From NCBI GenBank assembly GCA_032622095.1, contig CP136061.1, positions 68,329,127-68,393,126 of the forward strand: 64,000 bases of DNA. The letters are read 5' to 3'. Both the position numbers and the translations under genes were made by a program. Under the pieces are notes generated by a model that did not search any database, was not told the DNA's origin, and worked only from the letters and a program-made list of their open reading frames with translations. Below are positions 59,001 to 63,383 of the stretch, piece by piece; position 1 is the stretch's first letter; every line of letters starts with the position of its first letter. Source of the DNA: Siphonodentalium dalli (taxonomy: Eukaryota; Mollusca; Scaphopoda; Gadilida; Siphonodentaliidae).

Positions 59001-59958
59001 CATGTCGCATCATCAAATGAACTGCCGACTGTTTGCAACATATATTAGTAGTACTCAAGTTATTGGAATCTCTTTGATACGCGATCAAAGGATGTTAACA
59101 CCTCGGTTGTAGATTAAACTGTGTAAAACAAACACGGTATTCAATAATACCCGGCATTTTCTGACGTCCGAAATAAATAACGCAGATTAATCGACGATGG
59201 AAATGGTAATCGATTATCAGCTTTATCAACGGTTCATCGATATTACGATTAATTATGGCACCCCTAATTTAAATGTAAAATTTCCTCATAATTGGCCTCA
59301 GGATTCTTCAGATACAGTATAATGTCAGGGGTGAATTCAGTGTGTAAATATACCGACATACTGAGTCGATCGTAGTCTCGTCGAAATGTCATTTCCTATA
59401 AGCATGCAGACCTCCCCCAAATTAAGCCACATCCTGTTACGTTAATCACTCTGATTGAACACTTTTATCTTGGTGCTATCCGCGCTACTGGTAATAGTGA
59501 GTTCTGAATGGCACTACTGACTGACTATTTATATGAGGGTCTGTAGTTCACTTAGATTGGGGGATGTTACTTTTTTCAAGGTGATTAGTAATATTTGTTG
59601 TCCTAGTCTTAGTGTGCGAAAACTATTGAAGGAAATATAAATTTATGGGGACATAAGCTAATACTGACTGGTGTCACTCACTCAAATTTTTATTTTATAA
59701 TGTGAAATCTGTAAAAAAAATTCCAGGGAACAGGCAACACACGTTGCGTTGGATGGCCAAGATTATTATGAATTTCTGTGAACAAAGAGAAATTTCAGCG
59801 TATGAGTATTTTATCTACAGCATACACCCACTAGCTGGTAAGAGCTTGTTGATACTATAAATGTGAAATTAATATACACTGATATTACCTGGCAGGAGTT
59901 CCAAACACTTCTTGGTCGCTAGGTCATAACCATCTGTTACCTCTGTAACGGACAAACC
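21803..59958 (-). CDS. CCT8: T-complex protein 1 subunit theta (CCT8), 13 exons, 5' end missing
   Basis: CCT8 is one of eight paralogous subunits of the cytosolic group II chaperonin TRiC/CCT, which folds actin, tubulin and WD40 proteins using ATP. Thirteen exons on the minus strand join in frame to 423 codons plus stop (1272 bases), in this order: 59889-59958, 52968-53096, 50217-50278, 48466-48603, 46572-46643, 41809-41982, 39063-39150, 36982-37097, 31900-31971, 30833-30925, 28567-28638, 25127-25246, 21803-21868. All introns are GT-AG and the phases agree. Recognisable CCT8 blocks are KQYGHEDFLSKLI, GTVLIKSADELMNFSKGEEN, FDLRRLCRTLGATALP, RGSTDNIMDDVERAIDDG, ATEIELAKQLTSYGE, PGLEQYSVKTFAE, and the C-terminal AAGGPKPKENKDWDED. 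The visible part covers the rest of the N-terminal equatorial domain, the intermediate and apical domains and the C-terminal equatorial half. The first ~125 residues, including the GDGT ATP-binding loop, are not in readable sequence. The gene spans >38 kb because its introns hold many transposons. Confidence 0.97.
21900..22130. repeat. piggyBac-like end fused to a GACGGA-ending repeat
   Basis: TTAACCCTTTCATGACTGAA (21900) is followed by one unit of the TGACCTCATTTGAACAAATC repeat family found at 43.0-43.5 and 45.0-45.7 kb, ending in GGATGGATGGTCGGACGGG. Confidence 0.65.
22819..22930. repeat. 112-bp hairpin with ~25-bp arms
   Basis: AATAAACACAGAACGACACG at the left is inverted as CGTGTTGTTCTGTGTATTTA at the right, with one or two mismatches. 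Confidence 0.7.
23500..23755. repeat. ~100-bp tandem repeat, three units
   Basis: Units share TTATTGCATAGCTxGACTAA, GCAGGTTTTTCxGATAAA and CCTTTTAATTACTT. Confidence 0.8.
24240..24610. repeat. Dispersed repeat related to 50480-50960
   Basis: Shares CACACCATGAAGGTACxC, AAATCACTAGGATGAAAACT and the end GGACGGATGGACGG...TCGAGGGACAAA with the 50.5 kb repeat. Confidence 0.65.
24695..25025. mobile_element. Foldback MITE, ~330 bp, in a CCT8 intron
   Basis: ATGAAAACAACGCTCTTTTA and GGCCGATGGCCTTCTT are inverted as AAGAAGGCCAGTGGCTG and TTTAAAAGAAAGTTGTTTTC. It ends about 100 bases from the CCT8 exon at 25127. Confidence 0.75.
25127..25246 (-). CDS. CCT8: CCT8 exon: DSYITKHWGIKFAATAAS
   Basis: Forty codons from ASRPAVADAFEAELVDSYIT to ASTILKVDQ. 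It contains the conserved D-x-Y-x-x-K-x-W-x-I-K segment and the equatorial helix that includes the family's nucleotide-contacting Asp. The donor is GTAAGT and the acceptor is ...gaacag. Confidence 0.95.
25250..25920. other. CCT8 intron with no identified element
   Basis: AT-rich intron. A weak inverted resemblance (CACCAGTTCAAAACCTG at ~25472 and CAGGTTTTGAACTGGTG at ~25852, with other matching stretches between) suggests an old foldback of about 450 bp. Confidence 0.45.
25962..26061. other. Assembly gap (100 N)
   Basis: Exactly 100 unknown bases, so the true length is unknown. The gap falls inside the dispersed repeat that ends at ~26510. Confidence 1.
26062..26510. repeat. Dispersed repeat with AATTATTGAAATCGGTTCAT units
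   Basis: Two sub-units sharing AAATTATTGAAATCGGTTCA and AAGTCGGACxGxACCGCAAT, ending GGACGGACGGACGGAGAAAG then CAGTATACCCCCC. The same repeat occurs at 45760-46095. Confidence 0.8.
26695..26818. mobile_element. Small palindromic piggyBac-like MITE
   Basis: The left end AACCCTTTCAGTGCCAAGT is inverted at the right as ACTTGGCACTGAAAGGGTT. The right border is TTAA and the left ATAA (one change). Confidence 0.7.
26957..27165. mobile_element. Foldback repeat with GGTTAACATTGACAAATAT
   Basis: ATGGTACATAATTTTCC...GGCCTTCTTCGGTGCAACA is inverted as TGTTGCACAAAAGAAGGC...GCACCAT. A single-arm relative is at 39715-39812. Confidence 0.65.
27233..27922. mobile_element. G/C-run element with inverted GCGGAAAAAAACTGC ends
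   Basis: The left end is CAGG followed by ~24 G and GCGGAAAAAAACTGC; the right end is GCAGTTTTTTTTCTGCC followed by ~27 C and CCCCTG. TCAGAAC flanks both sides, suggesting a 7-8 bp target duplication and hAT affinity. Confidence 0.6.
28041..28240. repeat. Family-D intronic repeat, copy 1
   Basis: Carries CGTTTGTTGAACTTATTATC, CTCCAAATGAATxATAGACC-like and GGGAGAATCCAT blocks. Other copies are at 32510-32680, 39970-40175 and 51355-51470. Confidence 0.65.
28329..28540. mobile_element. Family-A palindromic MITE, copy 6
   Basis: Full foldback, TACAGAAATGCCCTAAATAA to GGGCATTACTGTA. It sits 26 bases from the CCT8 exon at 28567, on the donor side. Confidence 0.88.
28567..28638 (-). CDS. CCT8: CCT8 exon: ATEVLSQLYAAHQDGKK
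   Basis: Twenty-four codons in the C-terminal equatorial domain, equivalent to human ANEVISKLYAVHQEGNK. The acceptor is ...tttttcag and the donor is GTATGG. A family-A MITE (28329-28540) begins 27 bases past this exon in the transcript direction. Confidence 0.93.
28976..29145. mobile_element. Poly-G element, right part cut by a piggyBac-like MITE
   Basis: CCAGG, then ~37 G, then GCGGAAAAAAATTTCAG, followed by C-rich text ending CACCCACCCCCCC exactly where the TTAA of the next element begins. Confidence 0.6.
29146..29545. mobile_element. piggyBac-like MITE (family B), complete 400-bp copy
   Basis: TTAACCCTTTACCCAACA at 29146 and the perfect inverse TGTTGGGTAAAGGGTTAA at 29545, including TTAA at both ends. 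It contains two ~70-bp hairpins (29175-29245 and 29324-29393) built from GCCAATGCATTCTCTTATAT and its inverse. Confidence 0.9.
29550..30820. other. CCT8 intron with little recognisable content
   Basis: AT-rich. At ~30540-30630 there is a short GGTGGGTGGTCA...TGACCACCCACCCACC hairpin that resembles the G/C-run elements. Confidence 0.4.
30833..30925 (-). CDS. CCT8: CCT8 exon: LPGLEQYSVKTFAESLE
   Basis: Thirty-one codons, phase 0, including PGLEQYSVKTFAESLEVVPK and ALANNTGVK. It aligns without gaps to human CPGLEQYAIKKFAEAFEAIP and ALAENSGVK. The acceptor is ...atttcag and the donor is GTAATG. Confidence 0.95.
31170..31400. repeat. Family-C repeat, copy 2 (truncated)
   Basis: Starts AAAGTGATGTGAAACACTCC at 31170, as in 17927, then diverges. 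Confidence 0.6.
31900..31971 (-). CDS. CCT8: CCT8 exon: LAGAGATEIELA nucleotide-site segment
   Basis: Twenty-four codons reading NPKLLAGAGATEIELAK then QLTSYGE. In most group II chaperonins the equivalent motif is GGGA(T/V)E; here the middle Gly is Ala and the preceding Pro is Ala. The acceptor is ...gccccacag and the donor is GTATGT. Confidence 0.94.
32242..32389. mobile_element. Family-A MITE, copy 7 (left arm deleted)
   Basis: TACAGAAATGCCCTAAATAC, then straight to the central CTCAGTGAGAGC and a full right arm ending GGGCATTACTGTA. Confidence 0.82.
32510..32680. repeat. Family-D intronic repeat, copy 2
   Basis: Contains TATTATCTGTCGTCTGCTTC, ATCCCTCCAAATGAATAA and ATGGGAGAATAATTTAGTAA. 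Confidence 0.6.
32861..36436. mobile_element. Family-B-related TIR element split by a satellite-bearing insertion
   Basis: GTGACCCGCCATATCAAATC (32861) is inverted at 36417-36436. Adjacent sequence (GTCGTAAGTCGGGA and the GAGAATGCATTGGCC hairpin core) is also mirrored. The two halves are separated by the array-bearing insertion that starts at 32951. Confidence 0.8.
32951..36130. repeat. ~165-bp satellite array in a Helitron-like carrier, about 17 units
   Basis: Units repeat ACATGGCCGCCAGCAGCCAT, TTTGTATGACTAAATCCTTT, CACGGGCTACAGGTCGTACC and GTAGATGGGAACGAGT. One boundary reads TTTTTTAGCTCAACTTGACT with a nearby inverted AAGTTTGAGCTATTG; the other reads CAAGTTGAGCTACAGTGTCA with a GTGTCATTGACAC hairpin. 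The opposite-orientation relative is at 54034-58515. In bivalves, pearl/HINE-type Helitron elements carry comparable internal ~160-bp tandem repeats, which is why I suspect that class. Confidence 0.85.
36605..36868. mobile_element. Foldback MITE, 264 bp
   Basis: ATAAGCGAGATCACTGAG at the left and CTCAGTGATCTCGCTTAT at the right. Inner stretches (TGCxGGTCAAAGTTCT, ATTCATGATTCCATATATGG) are also mirrored. It lies 113 bases from the CCT8 exon at 36982. Confidence 0.85.
36982..37097 (-). CDS. CCT8: CCT8 exon: RGSTDNIMDDVERAIDDG
   Basis: Two bases complete an Asp codon, then 38 codons through TIVIRGSTDNIMDDVERAID and NTFKTLTK. It contains the strongly conserved return from the apical to the intermediate and equatorial domains. 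The acceptor is ...atccacag and the donor is GTTAGT. Confidence 0.95.
37270..37400. mobile_element. piggyBac-like MITE fragment (family B variant)
   Basis: GGCCAATGCATTCTCTTATA followed by AGCTCCAGTCATGGAAGGGTTAA. Confidence 0.55.
37540..39010. mobile_element. GAGGTCCCC foldback element (family E), split by another TIR element
   Basis: Contains hairpins made of GAATGAGGTCCCC(A)xxGGGTGA and the inverse TCACCCTCTGGGGACCTCAT, together with TTCTCTATATCCCCAAATTG. A separate element at 37775-38737 interrupts it, as shown by the continuous relative at 61140-61310. Confidence 0.7.
37775..38737. mobile_element. ~960-bp TIR element CCTGTGTTCTCAG
   Basis: CCTGTGTTCTCAGTCA at the left is inverted as TGCCTGAGAACACAGG at the right (one mismatch). 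The interior has no long ORF. The target duplication is unclear. Confidence 0.65.
39063..39150 (-). CDS. CCT8: CCT8 exon: CDHVYVDEIGETRVVVFKH
   Basis: Twenty-nine codons plus one base, beginning TKPTPEETGYCDHVY and ending VVVFKH. Human has the equivalent GHCDSVYLSEVGDTQVVVFKH. The acceptor is ...atttacag and the donor is GTATGT. Phase 1 at the 3' end matches the following exon. Confidence 0.93.
39254..39620. repeat. Family-C repeat, copy 3
   Basis: AAAGTGATGTGAAAATCTGG through AGTTCAGACTATGTTTTCTA and CAGTTTCACGCTCCCGAATA, colinear with 17927-18310. Confidence 0.7.
39715..39812. repeat. Single arm of the 26957-27165 foldback family
   Basis: Shares GTGCAACAGATGAATTGCCA-like text and GGTTAACATTGACAAATAT. 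Confidence 0.6.
39970..40175. repeat. Family-D intronic repeat, copy 3
   Basis: Colinear with 28041-28240 (CGTTTGTTGAACTTATTATC and CCCTCCAAATGAATATTAGA). It abuts the pogo-like element. Confidence 0.65.
40192..41785 (+). mobile_element. pogo/Tigger-like element with ~29-bp TIRs and TA target site
   Basis: Both ends carry the inverted terminus TACCGTACCGGCCGGTGGAT, continuing for about nine more bases with one mismatch, and a TA dinucleotide borders each end as expected for Tc1/mariner/pogo elements. The 1.6 kb interior contains one short ORF for a DNA-binding domain (41077-41262) but no DDE catalytic domain. The right end lies 23 bases inside the intron from the CCT8 donor at 41808. Confidence 0.8.
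41077..41262 (+). CDS. Brinker/pogo-type helix-turn-helix DNA-binding domain, 61 residues
   Basis: The frame reads MDKRGIKRKRLSYESSYKLK, then VIKFANEHGNRPAEREFGVS, then EKIIRDWRKKKD. The pattern YKLKVIKFAxEHGNRxAxREFGVSExxxRxWRK is that of the N-terminal HTH found in many Tigger/pogo transposases and related proteins. The frame ends soon after the HTH, so only DNA binding is plausible. It could be a repressor-like remnant or simply the surviving first part of a transposase. Confidence 0.7.
   Translation: MDKRGIKRKRLSYESSYKLKVIKFANEHGNRPAEREFGVSEKIIRDWRKKKDMIFAMRRDK
41809..41982 (-). CDS. CCT8: CCT8 exon: apical domain core
   Basis: Fifty-eight codons containing GCSVIVSGGKVGELAQHY, NKFNIMVVRL and SKFDLRRLCRTLGATALP, all diagnostic of CCT8. 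The acceptor is ...cttttcag and the donor is GTAAGT. The terminus of a pogo/Tigger-type element (40192-41785) lies only 23 bases into the downstream intron. Confidence 0.96.
42183..43015. other. CCT8 intron with no identified element
   Basis: Several 60-90 codon frames occur but none resembles a known domain, and they do not fit the CCT8 exon phases. Confidence 0.35.
43020..43520. repeat. TGACCCCATTTGAACAAATC tandem repeat, about 3-4 units
   Basis: Units of ~145 bp share GGTGACCCCAT, ACAAATCTGAAT, ATACCAAATATxAGCT-like text and TAAGAATTACTAT. The same family is at 45000-45720 and 21953-22130. Confidence 0.75.
43550..44640. repeat. Family-E foldback units in tandem, about three of ~400 bp
   Basis: Each unit has GTTCCCCAGTTGAAGTTGG, CTTCTGCAAATTAGGGGATA, ACTTCCCAGAAGATGAGGCC and a hairpin of GAGGTCCCCAGAGGGTGAAT with its inverse. 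Confidence 0.85.
45000..45720. repeat. TGACCCCATTTGAACAAATC tandem repeat, about five units
   Basis: ~145-bp units with TTATGGCCCTGG, TTTGACCCAGTGACC and ACCAAATATxAxCTAAAT, ending at a GACGGACAGACAGACGGA tail. Confidence 0.85.
45760..46095. repeat. AATTATTGAAATCGGTTCAT repeat, second copy
   Basis: Colinear with 26130-26450 and directly abutting the 45.0-45.7 kb array. Confidence 0.8.
46572..46643 (-). CDS. CCT8: CCT8 exon: GTVLIKSADELMNFSKGEEN
   Basis: Twenty-four codons, phase 0 at both ends, nearly identical to the human GTVLIKTAEELMNFSKGEEN segment. The acceptor is ...cctgcag and the donor is GTGAGA. Confidence 0.95.
47161..47420. mobile_element. Family-E double-hairpin foldback, copy 1
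   Basis: The outer ends ATCCAAGCCTTGAAATAGGG and their inverse enclose two consecutive ~90-bp hairpins, each starting GCAGAAT(G/A)AGGTxCCCAG and ending CTGGGGACCTCATTCTGC. The whole unit is therefore a palindrome made of two palindromes. Confidence 0.88.
47525..47761. mobile_element. Family-E double-hairpin foldback, copy 2, with 8-bp TSD
   Basis: CAAGCCTTGAAATAGGGTGT to its inverse, with two inner hairpins; the second is partly shortened. AAACTTAG flanks both sides (47517-47524 and 47762-47769), indicating a hAT-type insertion. Confidence 0.88.
47869..48180. repeat. Dispersed repeat shared with 12481-12780
   Basis: Same text blocks, ending in a C tract and a GTATACTCCCCCTTC tail. Confidence 0.7.
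48466..48603 (-). CDS. CCT8: CCT8 exon: start of apical domain
   Basis: Forty-six codons in phase 0 from GSGILQSEVLQGMVFRRE to the block ending CPLDSMQTETK. Human CCT8 has GSGISSSSVLHGMVFKKE and CPFDGMITETK here. The acceptor is ...tttccag and the donor is GTAAAT. This segment carries the junction into the apical, substrate-binding domain. Confidence 0.94.
49046..50151. mobile_element. Non-autonomous MULE-related element with 14-bp inverted termini
   Basis: The left end CTCACTTTGCCGAC (49046-49059) is perfectly inverted at 50138-50151. The 1.1 kb interior contains the 170-codon transposase remnant. I could not match a target-site duplication on the two flanks, so the exact ends are tentative. 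Confidence 0.6.
49377..49889 (-). CDS. MULE-type transposase C-terminal fragment, intact 170-codon ORF
   Basis: A single uninterrupted frame. Residues ~85-116 read WFEGDEGRNMWNHYN then TTGPRTTNHVEGWHRKL, and ~125-138 read PNIFDMINHIKKEQ. These blocks are typical of the region after the DDE catalytic core in Mutator-like (MULE domain) transposases, which are abundant in invertebrates. The zinc-finger and catalytic parts are absent, so it should not transpose alone. The ORF lies between inverted termini CTCACTTTGCCGAC at 49046 and 50151, inside a CCT8 intron and on the same strand as CCT8. Confidence 0.65.
   Translation of the reverse strand: MFYLHHDKFSSKCILRRQRSRRQTPMKAEYDEPDSEIRNLIRRTIALPFVPVDQLGDAWLNVLEEWEEYMETTDRPIDDNVTVQWFEGDEGRNMWNHYNTTGPRTTNHVEGWHRKLQGYIATSKPNIFDMINHIKKEQAYTESTILQLTGGGRVQPQRRKYRAVNAKSLN
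50217..50278 (-). CDS. CCT8: CCT8 exon: NPDNIRVCKIL
   Basis: A 62-base exon between ...tttcag and GTAAGT. Two bases (TA) complete a Leu codon with the T from the upstream exon, followed by 20 codons, SILSQKLSFNPDNIRVCKIL. It matches human SIFPDSGHFNVDNIRVCKIL in length and position. It is too short for ORF scanning but is required for frame and homology continuity. A MULE-derived element ends 65 bases away at 50151. Confidence 0.92.
50480..50960. repeat. ~190-bp tandem repeat, two to three units
   Basis: Units share TTAGCTATATAGATxTTGCA, AATCACCAACATGTTAGG, AACAATATCCCAGAGTTTCA and TTACACCATGAAGGTACCCA, ending GGACGGACGGACGAGGGTCA then CGTCGGGGGACAAA. Confidence 0.85.
51355..51475. repeat. 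Family-D intronic repeat, copy 4 (partial)
   Basis: CCCCTCCAAATGAATGATAG and TTCCATTTAGTAAAG. It borders the exon-derived array. Confidence 0.55.
51484..53019 (-). repeat. Tandem array of CCT8 exon end plus splice donor, ~27 units of 58/55 bp
   Basis: On the minus strand each unit reads AAACAGTATGGTCATGAAG...AAAACTCATCACAGATGCAT...TTGTAAGT, i.e. the codons for KQYGHEDFLSKLITDAC followed by the donor GTAAGT. The first unit in transcript order is the real exon end (52968-53019). The remaining ~26 are intronic, with point changes and a recurring 3-bp length variant (58 versus 55). Beyond the last unit the intron continues as GTAAGTAATTG. The junction GTAAGTAAACAG lies where exon AGCAAACAG and intron AGTAATTG share AG-AA. 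Confidence 0.95.
52968..53096 (-). CDS. CCT8: CCT8 exon whose 3' end seeded a tandem array
   Basis: It starts with AG, which completes a GAG codon begun in the previous exon. It then reads ELVVDEVKNLRD, KVIRTAVMSKQYG and HEDFLSKLITDAC and leaves one base (T) for the next exon. The donor is a perfect GTAAGT. About 45 bases of this exon end and the donor are repeated ~26 more times immediately downstream (51484-52967). Only splicing at this first donor keeps the reading frame, because read-through reaches a TAA within nine bases. Confidence 0.95.
54130..55830. repeat. ~165-bp satellite array, about 10 units
   Basis: Inverse of the 33 kb units (CCAAGATGGCTGCTGGCGGC, CCCCAAAATGACTCGTTCCC, GGTACGACCTGTAGCCCG). 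Some units lack the short region around the ATGGCCGCC motif. Confidence 0.88.
55850..56060. repeat. GC-rich ~21-bp minisatellite (CCGCGGTGTACTTGCCGTTC)
   Basis: About eight to nine units, far richer in GC than the surroundings. Three or four further units occur at 58428-58505, so the unit flanks the 56.1-58.4 kb segment on both sides. Confidence 0.85.
56066..58427. other. Segment between two minisatellite clusters; no gene seen
   Basis: AT-rich with several 60-80 codon frames that resemble nothing known. It is probably passenger sequence of the carrier element. Confidence 0.4.
58428..58505. repeat. GC-rich minisatellite, second cluster
   Basis: Same GGTGTACTTGCCGTTCGGCC unit as 55850-56060. 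Confidence 0.85.
59889..59958 (-). CDS. CCT8: CCT8 exon: GLSV segment (first visible exon)
   Basis: Encodes GLSVTEVTDGYDLATKK and following residues to LLP, then one base of the next codon (G), so it ends in phase 1. The acceptor is a clear ...ctacag and the donor is GTAATA. It corresponds to the human segment starting GLSVSEVIEGYE, near residue 126. Upstream exons with the GDGTN motif were searched for by eye from 59959 to 64000 and not found. Confidence 0.93.
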
Positions 59959-60002
59959 CTGTAGAATAGAGAGTTAATACCCTGATATAATTTGAAGGCT
60001 GT

Positions 60003-60190
60003 GGTTAACCCATTCACGACGGGAGCAGTGCTGGTGCAGCATTAATGATCATGTGCCAGTGCATTCTCTTATATATGCGAGTCTCCCATGGAGAGCTTCA
60101 TATATATAAGAGAATAAATTGGCTTACAAGGTCAAGGTAAATATTATTAGGCCAATGTATTCTTATATATGCGAGGCTCCATATCAGATT
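60003..60190. mobile_element. piggyBac-like MITE (family B variant), truncated
   Basis: TTAACCCATTCACGACGGGA, then the TCTTATATATGCGAG hairpin and a second core. It starts 45 bases upstream of the first visible CCT8 exon. Confidence 0.65.
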
Positions 60191-60199
60191 GAAATCCAG

Positions 60200-60905
60200 T
60201 CTGTGTATACATACATCAAGAGTCATACTGACACATTGAGTCTATGGTAGTCAGTAACTTTCATTTCTCAGAAGGCATCATTTCACATGCGGCTTCCCCT
60301 GTCACACTGACCTCATACATGGTTATGGTCATGATAGGGATTGAAACTTAGACTAGTATAGAATATGTCCAACAAGTGGCATAACTTTCTACATGTTTGT
60401 AATGAAACGGGACCCAATGGATAAGAAAATCAACTGTCATCTTCAGTCAATATGATCGAATTCCAGGGTTTCCGCGAGGAGAAGCGGGTCCCTTTACCCT
60501 CACCCATATTTCCCCTCTGACCAACTGATTAATGCCTACATTACCTATGTATCTGCCCCTACATAACACCAACAGTGAATGATAATCAAAGGTAACTTTA
60601 ATCGCCCGCTAATGCTGATAACAAGTGAACCATTCTGCATGAAAAGAATGCTTTTCAGGGCTACACACATCAACAATTATGACCTTATTCTGAAAGATAT
60701 TGAACCGGACATTGCTAAAAGTCATGTGGTTAATACTAATTCTACCTGGTTACATCACGATTACATGTACATTGTCGAAGAACACACTGTTCTGTCTGGT
60801 TATTATTTACTATTATGTAGATGAGGTCCAGATGTTACCTACTGAAGGGTAATCAGGAATATATTAAACTTATTTACCTACCGACCGATTTAACTTGGTG
60901 TTTTG
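60200..60905. other. No recognisable feature
   Basis: An 81-codon plus-strand frame (60579-60824) has no recognisable domain and no splice context. No CCT8 upstream exon was found. Confidence 0.35.
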
Positions 60906-60911
60906 TCGTAA

Positions 60912-61009
60912 AATTTACTAGTATGGTATCAATGGTTATCTGGTTCTATTCAGTACTAATTTACTAGTATGGTATCAATGGTTATCTGGTTATATTCAGT
61001 GCTAAATGA
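60912..61009. repeat. 48-bp tandem duplication
   Basis: TTTACTAGTATGGTATCAAT through CTGGTTxTATTCAGTxCTAA occurs twice. Confidence 0.9.
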
Positions 61010-61139
61010 CAACACCGTTACATTACTTAACCCTTCAAATTGTTAAAAAATATCAACACATTAATTTTTTGACTGATTTGCTATTGGCATATTCTATTAG
61101 ATCAAATGCAGTTTGTGATGGACTGAGAACTCCCCCATC

Positions 61140-61315
61140 GGCTATAGGGGTACTATTCCATCACTAACTTCACCCTCTGGGGATCTCATTCTGCTATGGC
61201 CTCATCTTCTCTGGAAAGTTTCTTTATTATCAAATTTCTATAGAAACTTCTTCACAAAGATCCTAATTTTTGTTTAGTTTAGTTTCTCTATATCCCCAAA
61301 TTGGCAGACGACACA
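61140..61315. repeat. Family-E fragment
   Basis: TTCACCCTCTGGGGATCTCA, GGCCTCATCTTCTCTGGAAA and TTCTCTATATCCCCAAATTG, colinear with 37650-37770 plus 38750-38790. This defines the empty site of the 37775-38737 insertion. Confidence 0.75.
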
Positions 61316-61487
61316 TTGCAGTTGGGCCAGACGAAGTTTCGAGATTCGATTCGATTTCGAATCTTTCATTCCGATTCGATTCGAAAGCGGTCTGGTGATT
61401 CGGGATATTTCGAATCGTTATATACAAGTCCTTTATCACCGGGAATAGACGGCATTATCTCAGCCCTCTTAATTCAGATTGTTTGGC

Positions 61488-61587
61488 NNNNNNNNNNNNN
61501 NNNNNNNNNNNNNNNNNNNNNNNNNNNNNNNNNNNNNNNNNNNNNNNNNNNNNNNNNNNNNNNNNNNNNNNNNNNNNNNNNNNNNNN
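61488..61587. other. Assembly gap (100 N)
   Basis: Exactly 100 unknown bases. It lies between the first visible CCT8 exon and the orphan dehydratase exon, so missing exons could be here. Confidence 1.
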
Positions 61588-61745
61588 CAGGAGGAAAAAA
61601 ATTACGGATACAAGGTGGAAATTTTGTGTTTTTCAGTTTTGGGGACACACCACCCCGGGAGCGTAAGTTTGTTCCACCCAGGTCTGGGACACCCACCCGG
61701 GACTGTAAGTTTTTTTCCACCCAGGCCTGGGACACCCACCCCCAA
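61588..61745. repeat. Dispersed repeat with two ~38-bp sub-units
   Basis: GTAAGTTTxTTCCACCCAGG and CTGGGACACCCACCC occur twice. Related to 285-437 and 63055-63130. Confidence 0.6.
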
Positions 61746-62700
61746 AATTGATGAAAATCCTGTAAATTCTACTAAATAATGTGTTGTTGGCAGGGTAAGG
61801 GTCTCTCATTGTGTCTGCACCGGAACTGAGATAACGCTGATCAAGTAAACCCACAAAAAATAAACAAACAAAGCACATGGCTGAAAAATATGCCAACAAA
61901 ACCAGTGACAAAACCTTTAAAAACCCAAATATTTATGGTTATAAAGGTAAAATACCCACTTTAACAGGATAGTTGTGTCCCTTATTAGCAATAGGTTAAA
62001 ATATGTACATGTGTACTGATGTGTAAAGTAAAAACACCATCAATTTGATTAAATAAACACAGTTCCAGTCCTCTCCATGTGGGAAATCACTGGTGAGCAA
62101 TGAGGAGCTCCCCTTAAAATCATTCTAGGCGAGTGGCGAGTAGCTCTCCTACAAAATGTTGAGGCGAGTAGTATCCCAGCAGGAGATGCCGAAGGTATCT
62201 CCCGATGGCCTGAGGGGGGAGAGTATGGGAGGGGGTCAGGGGGCCTCCCCCGGAAAATTTTGAAAATTAGATGCTCTGAGATTGAATCTGGAGCCTTTTA
62301 ATGCTCCAATCAGTGAACACGTTAAGTCACTGTAGTCATGTATCGACATCAACCATGTACTTTGACCACGTGGTCACTGTATTTATCGTTTATTCAATAT
62401 CTTGACTGATATCATTAATATAAACAAATGAGGCCAACGGTTTTTTTCGGCTTTTTGACAGCTGGCCACATTGCTAATAGTACACAAGCAAGTAAGTTGG
62501 TATATTTGAAATAAAGTTATCTGATATATTACGCAGATTTGAAGCATGTGTATTCTGAGTTATCTAAAGTATTTTATTGAACCACGTGGTCTCTCTGTTT
62601 GTTGTGCAGAAATTGTATTGCCGATGTGAATCGGAATCAGTTCGATTTTGAATTAATTCCTCGATCTATTTTAGTAAATAGCGCATATAATAAAAAGAAA
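61746..62700. other. No gene seen; C/G-rich transposon-like patch
   Basis: Around 62150-62270 the text AGGTATCTCCCGATGGCC, GGGGGTCAGGGGGCCTCCCC resembles hAT-like MITE ends. The rest is AT-rich without exon signatures. Confidence 0.4.
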
Positions 62701-62705
62701 ACCTT

Positions 62706-62811
62706 CGTGTTTTGAGTGAATACCGGAATTACCTCATTCGAGGTCACAGTGATGATTCCAGTATCTCACTGTGACCACTCATGAGATACTTCCGGTATCA
62801 CTCAAAACACG
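62706..62811. mobile_element. Small foldback MITE
   Basis: CGTGTTTTGAGTGAATACCGG and GGTCACAGTGA at the left are inverted as TCACTGTGACC and CCGGTATCACTCAAAACACG at the right. Confidence 0.75.
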
Positions 62812-63054
62812 CACATATCTTCTATGTATAATAAGTTAAAAAAGCCATGATAAACTATGAGAAAAGATGAGAATGGATTTTTTTCCTCGACCAAAACCGG
62901 ACCCACCCCATGGTTTCAACTGTTAAAGGGAGACATTGTGGAAAAAAAAATTAAAATATAGAGCCCCCCTCACTTGTATAAGGCTATAGCATGCACTACT
63001 ATGAATCTGATTGTTTCAATTCATTTTGAAGCTGTAATTTGTCTTAGAAATAAT

Positions 63055-63205
63055 TTTGGAAAAAAATTTCAAGACATCAGAAAAAATCTGCATTCCGGGC
63101 TCGGGGACACCCACCCACCCGGTCCTTATATCCTGTAATTTTTTTCCGACCCCCCCACCCCCCCCCCCCCCCCCCCCCCCACCCCCCCCACCCCTGGCAA
63201 ATCAG
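63055..63205. repeat. G/C-run element fragment
   Basis: AAAAAAATTTCAAGACATC, GGGGACACCCACCCACCC and ~35 C ending CACCCCTGGCAAAT, like the right ends of 27233-27922 and 28976-29145. Confidence 0.5.
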
Positions 63206-63383
63206 GATTTTTTTTTAGCAAATATAATTTTTTTATAGCAATTTGCTGAATTGGCATTTGGCAGAGCGAACCCTGATTATAAATAAATATATAAAGCAGT
63301 AGTAAAGACATATACTTTATATTTATTTATTTTCAGTTATTTACTACTTATATTTAAAATGGCCAATGGTTGTGATCTTGATT

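Larger units (their letters stand above)
53651..59266. mobile_element. 5.6 kb hAT element with 8-bp TSD, containing a nested satellite element
   Basis: Left TAGAGGTGCCACGATTATTG and right AATTATGGCACCCCTA are inverted. The target ATTTAAAT occurs at 53643-53650 and 59267-59274. The ends carry mirrored ATAATCGATTA-type stretches. The interior is mostly another insertion (54034-58515), and no transposase frame is evident. Confidence 0.88.
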
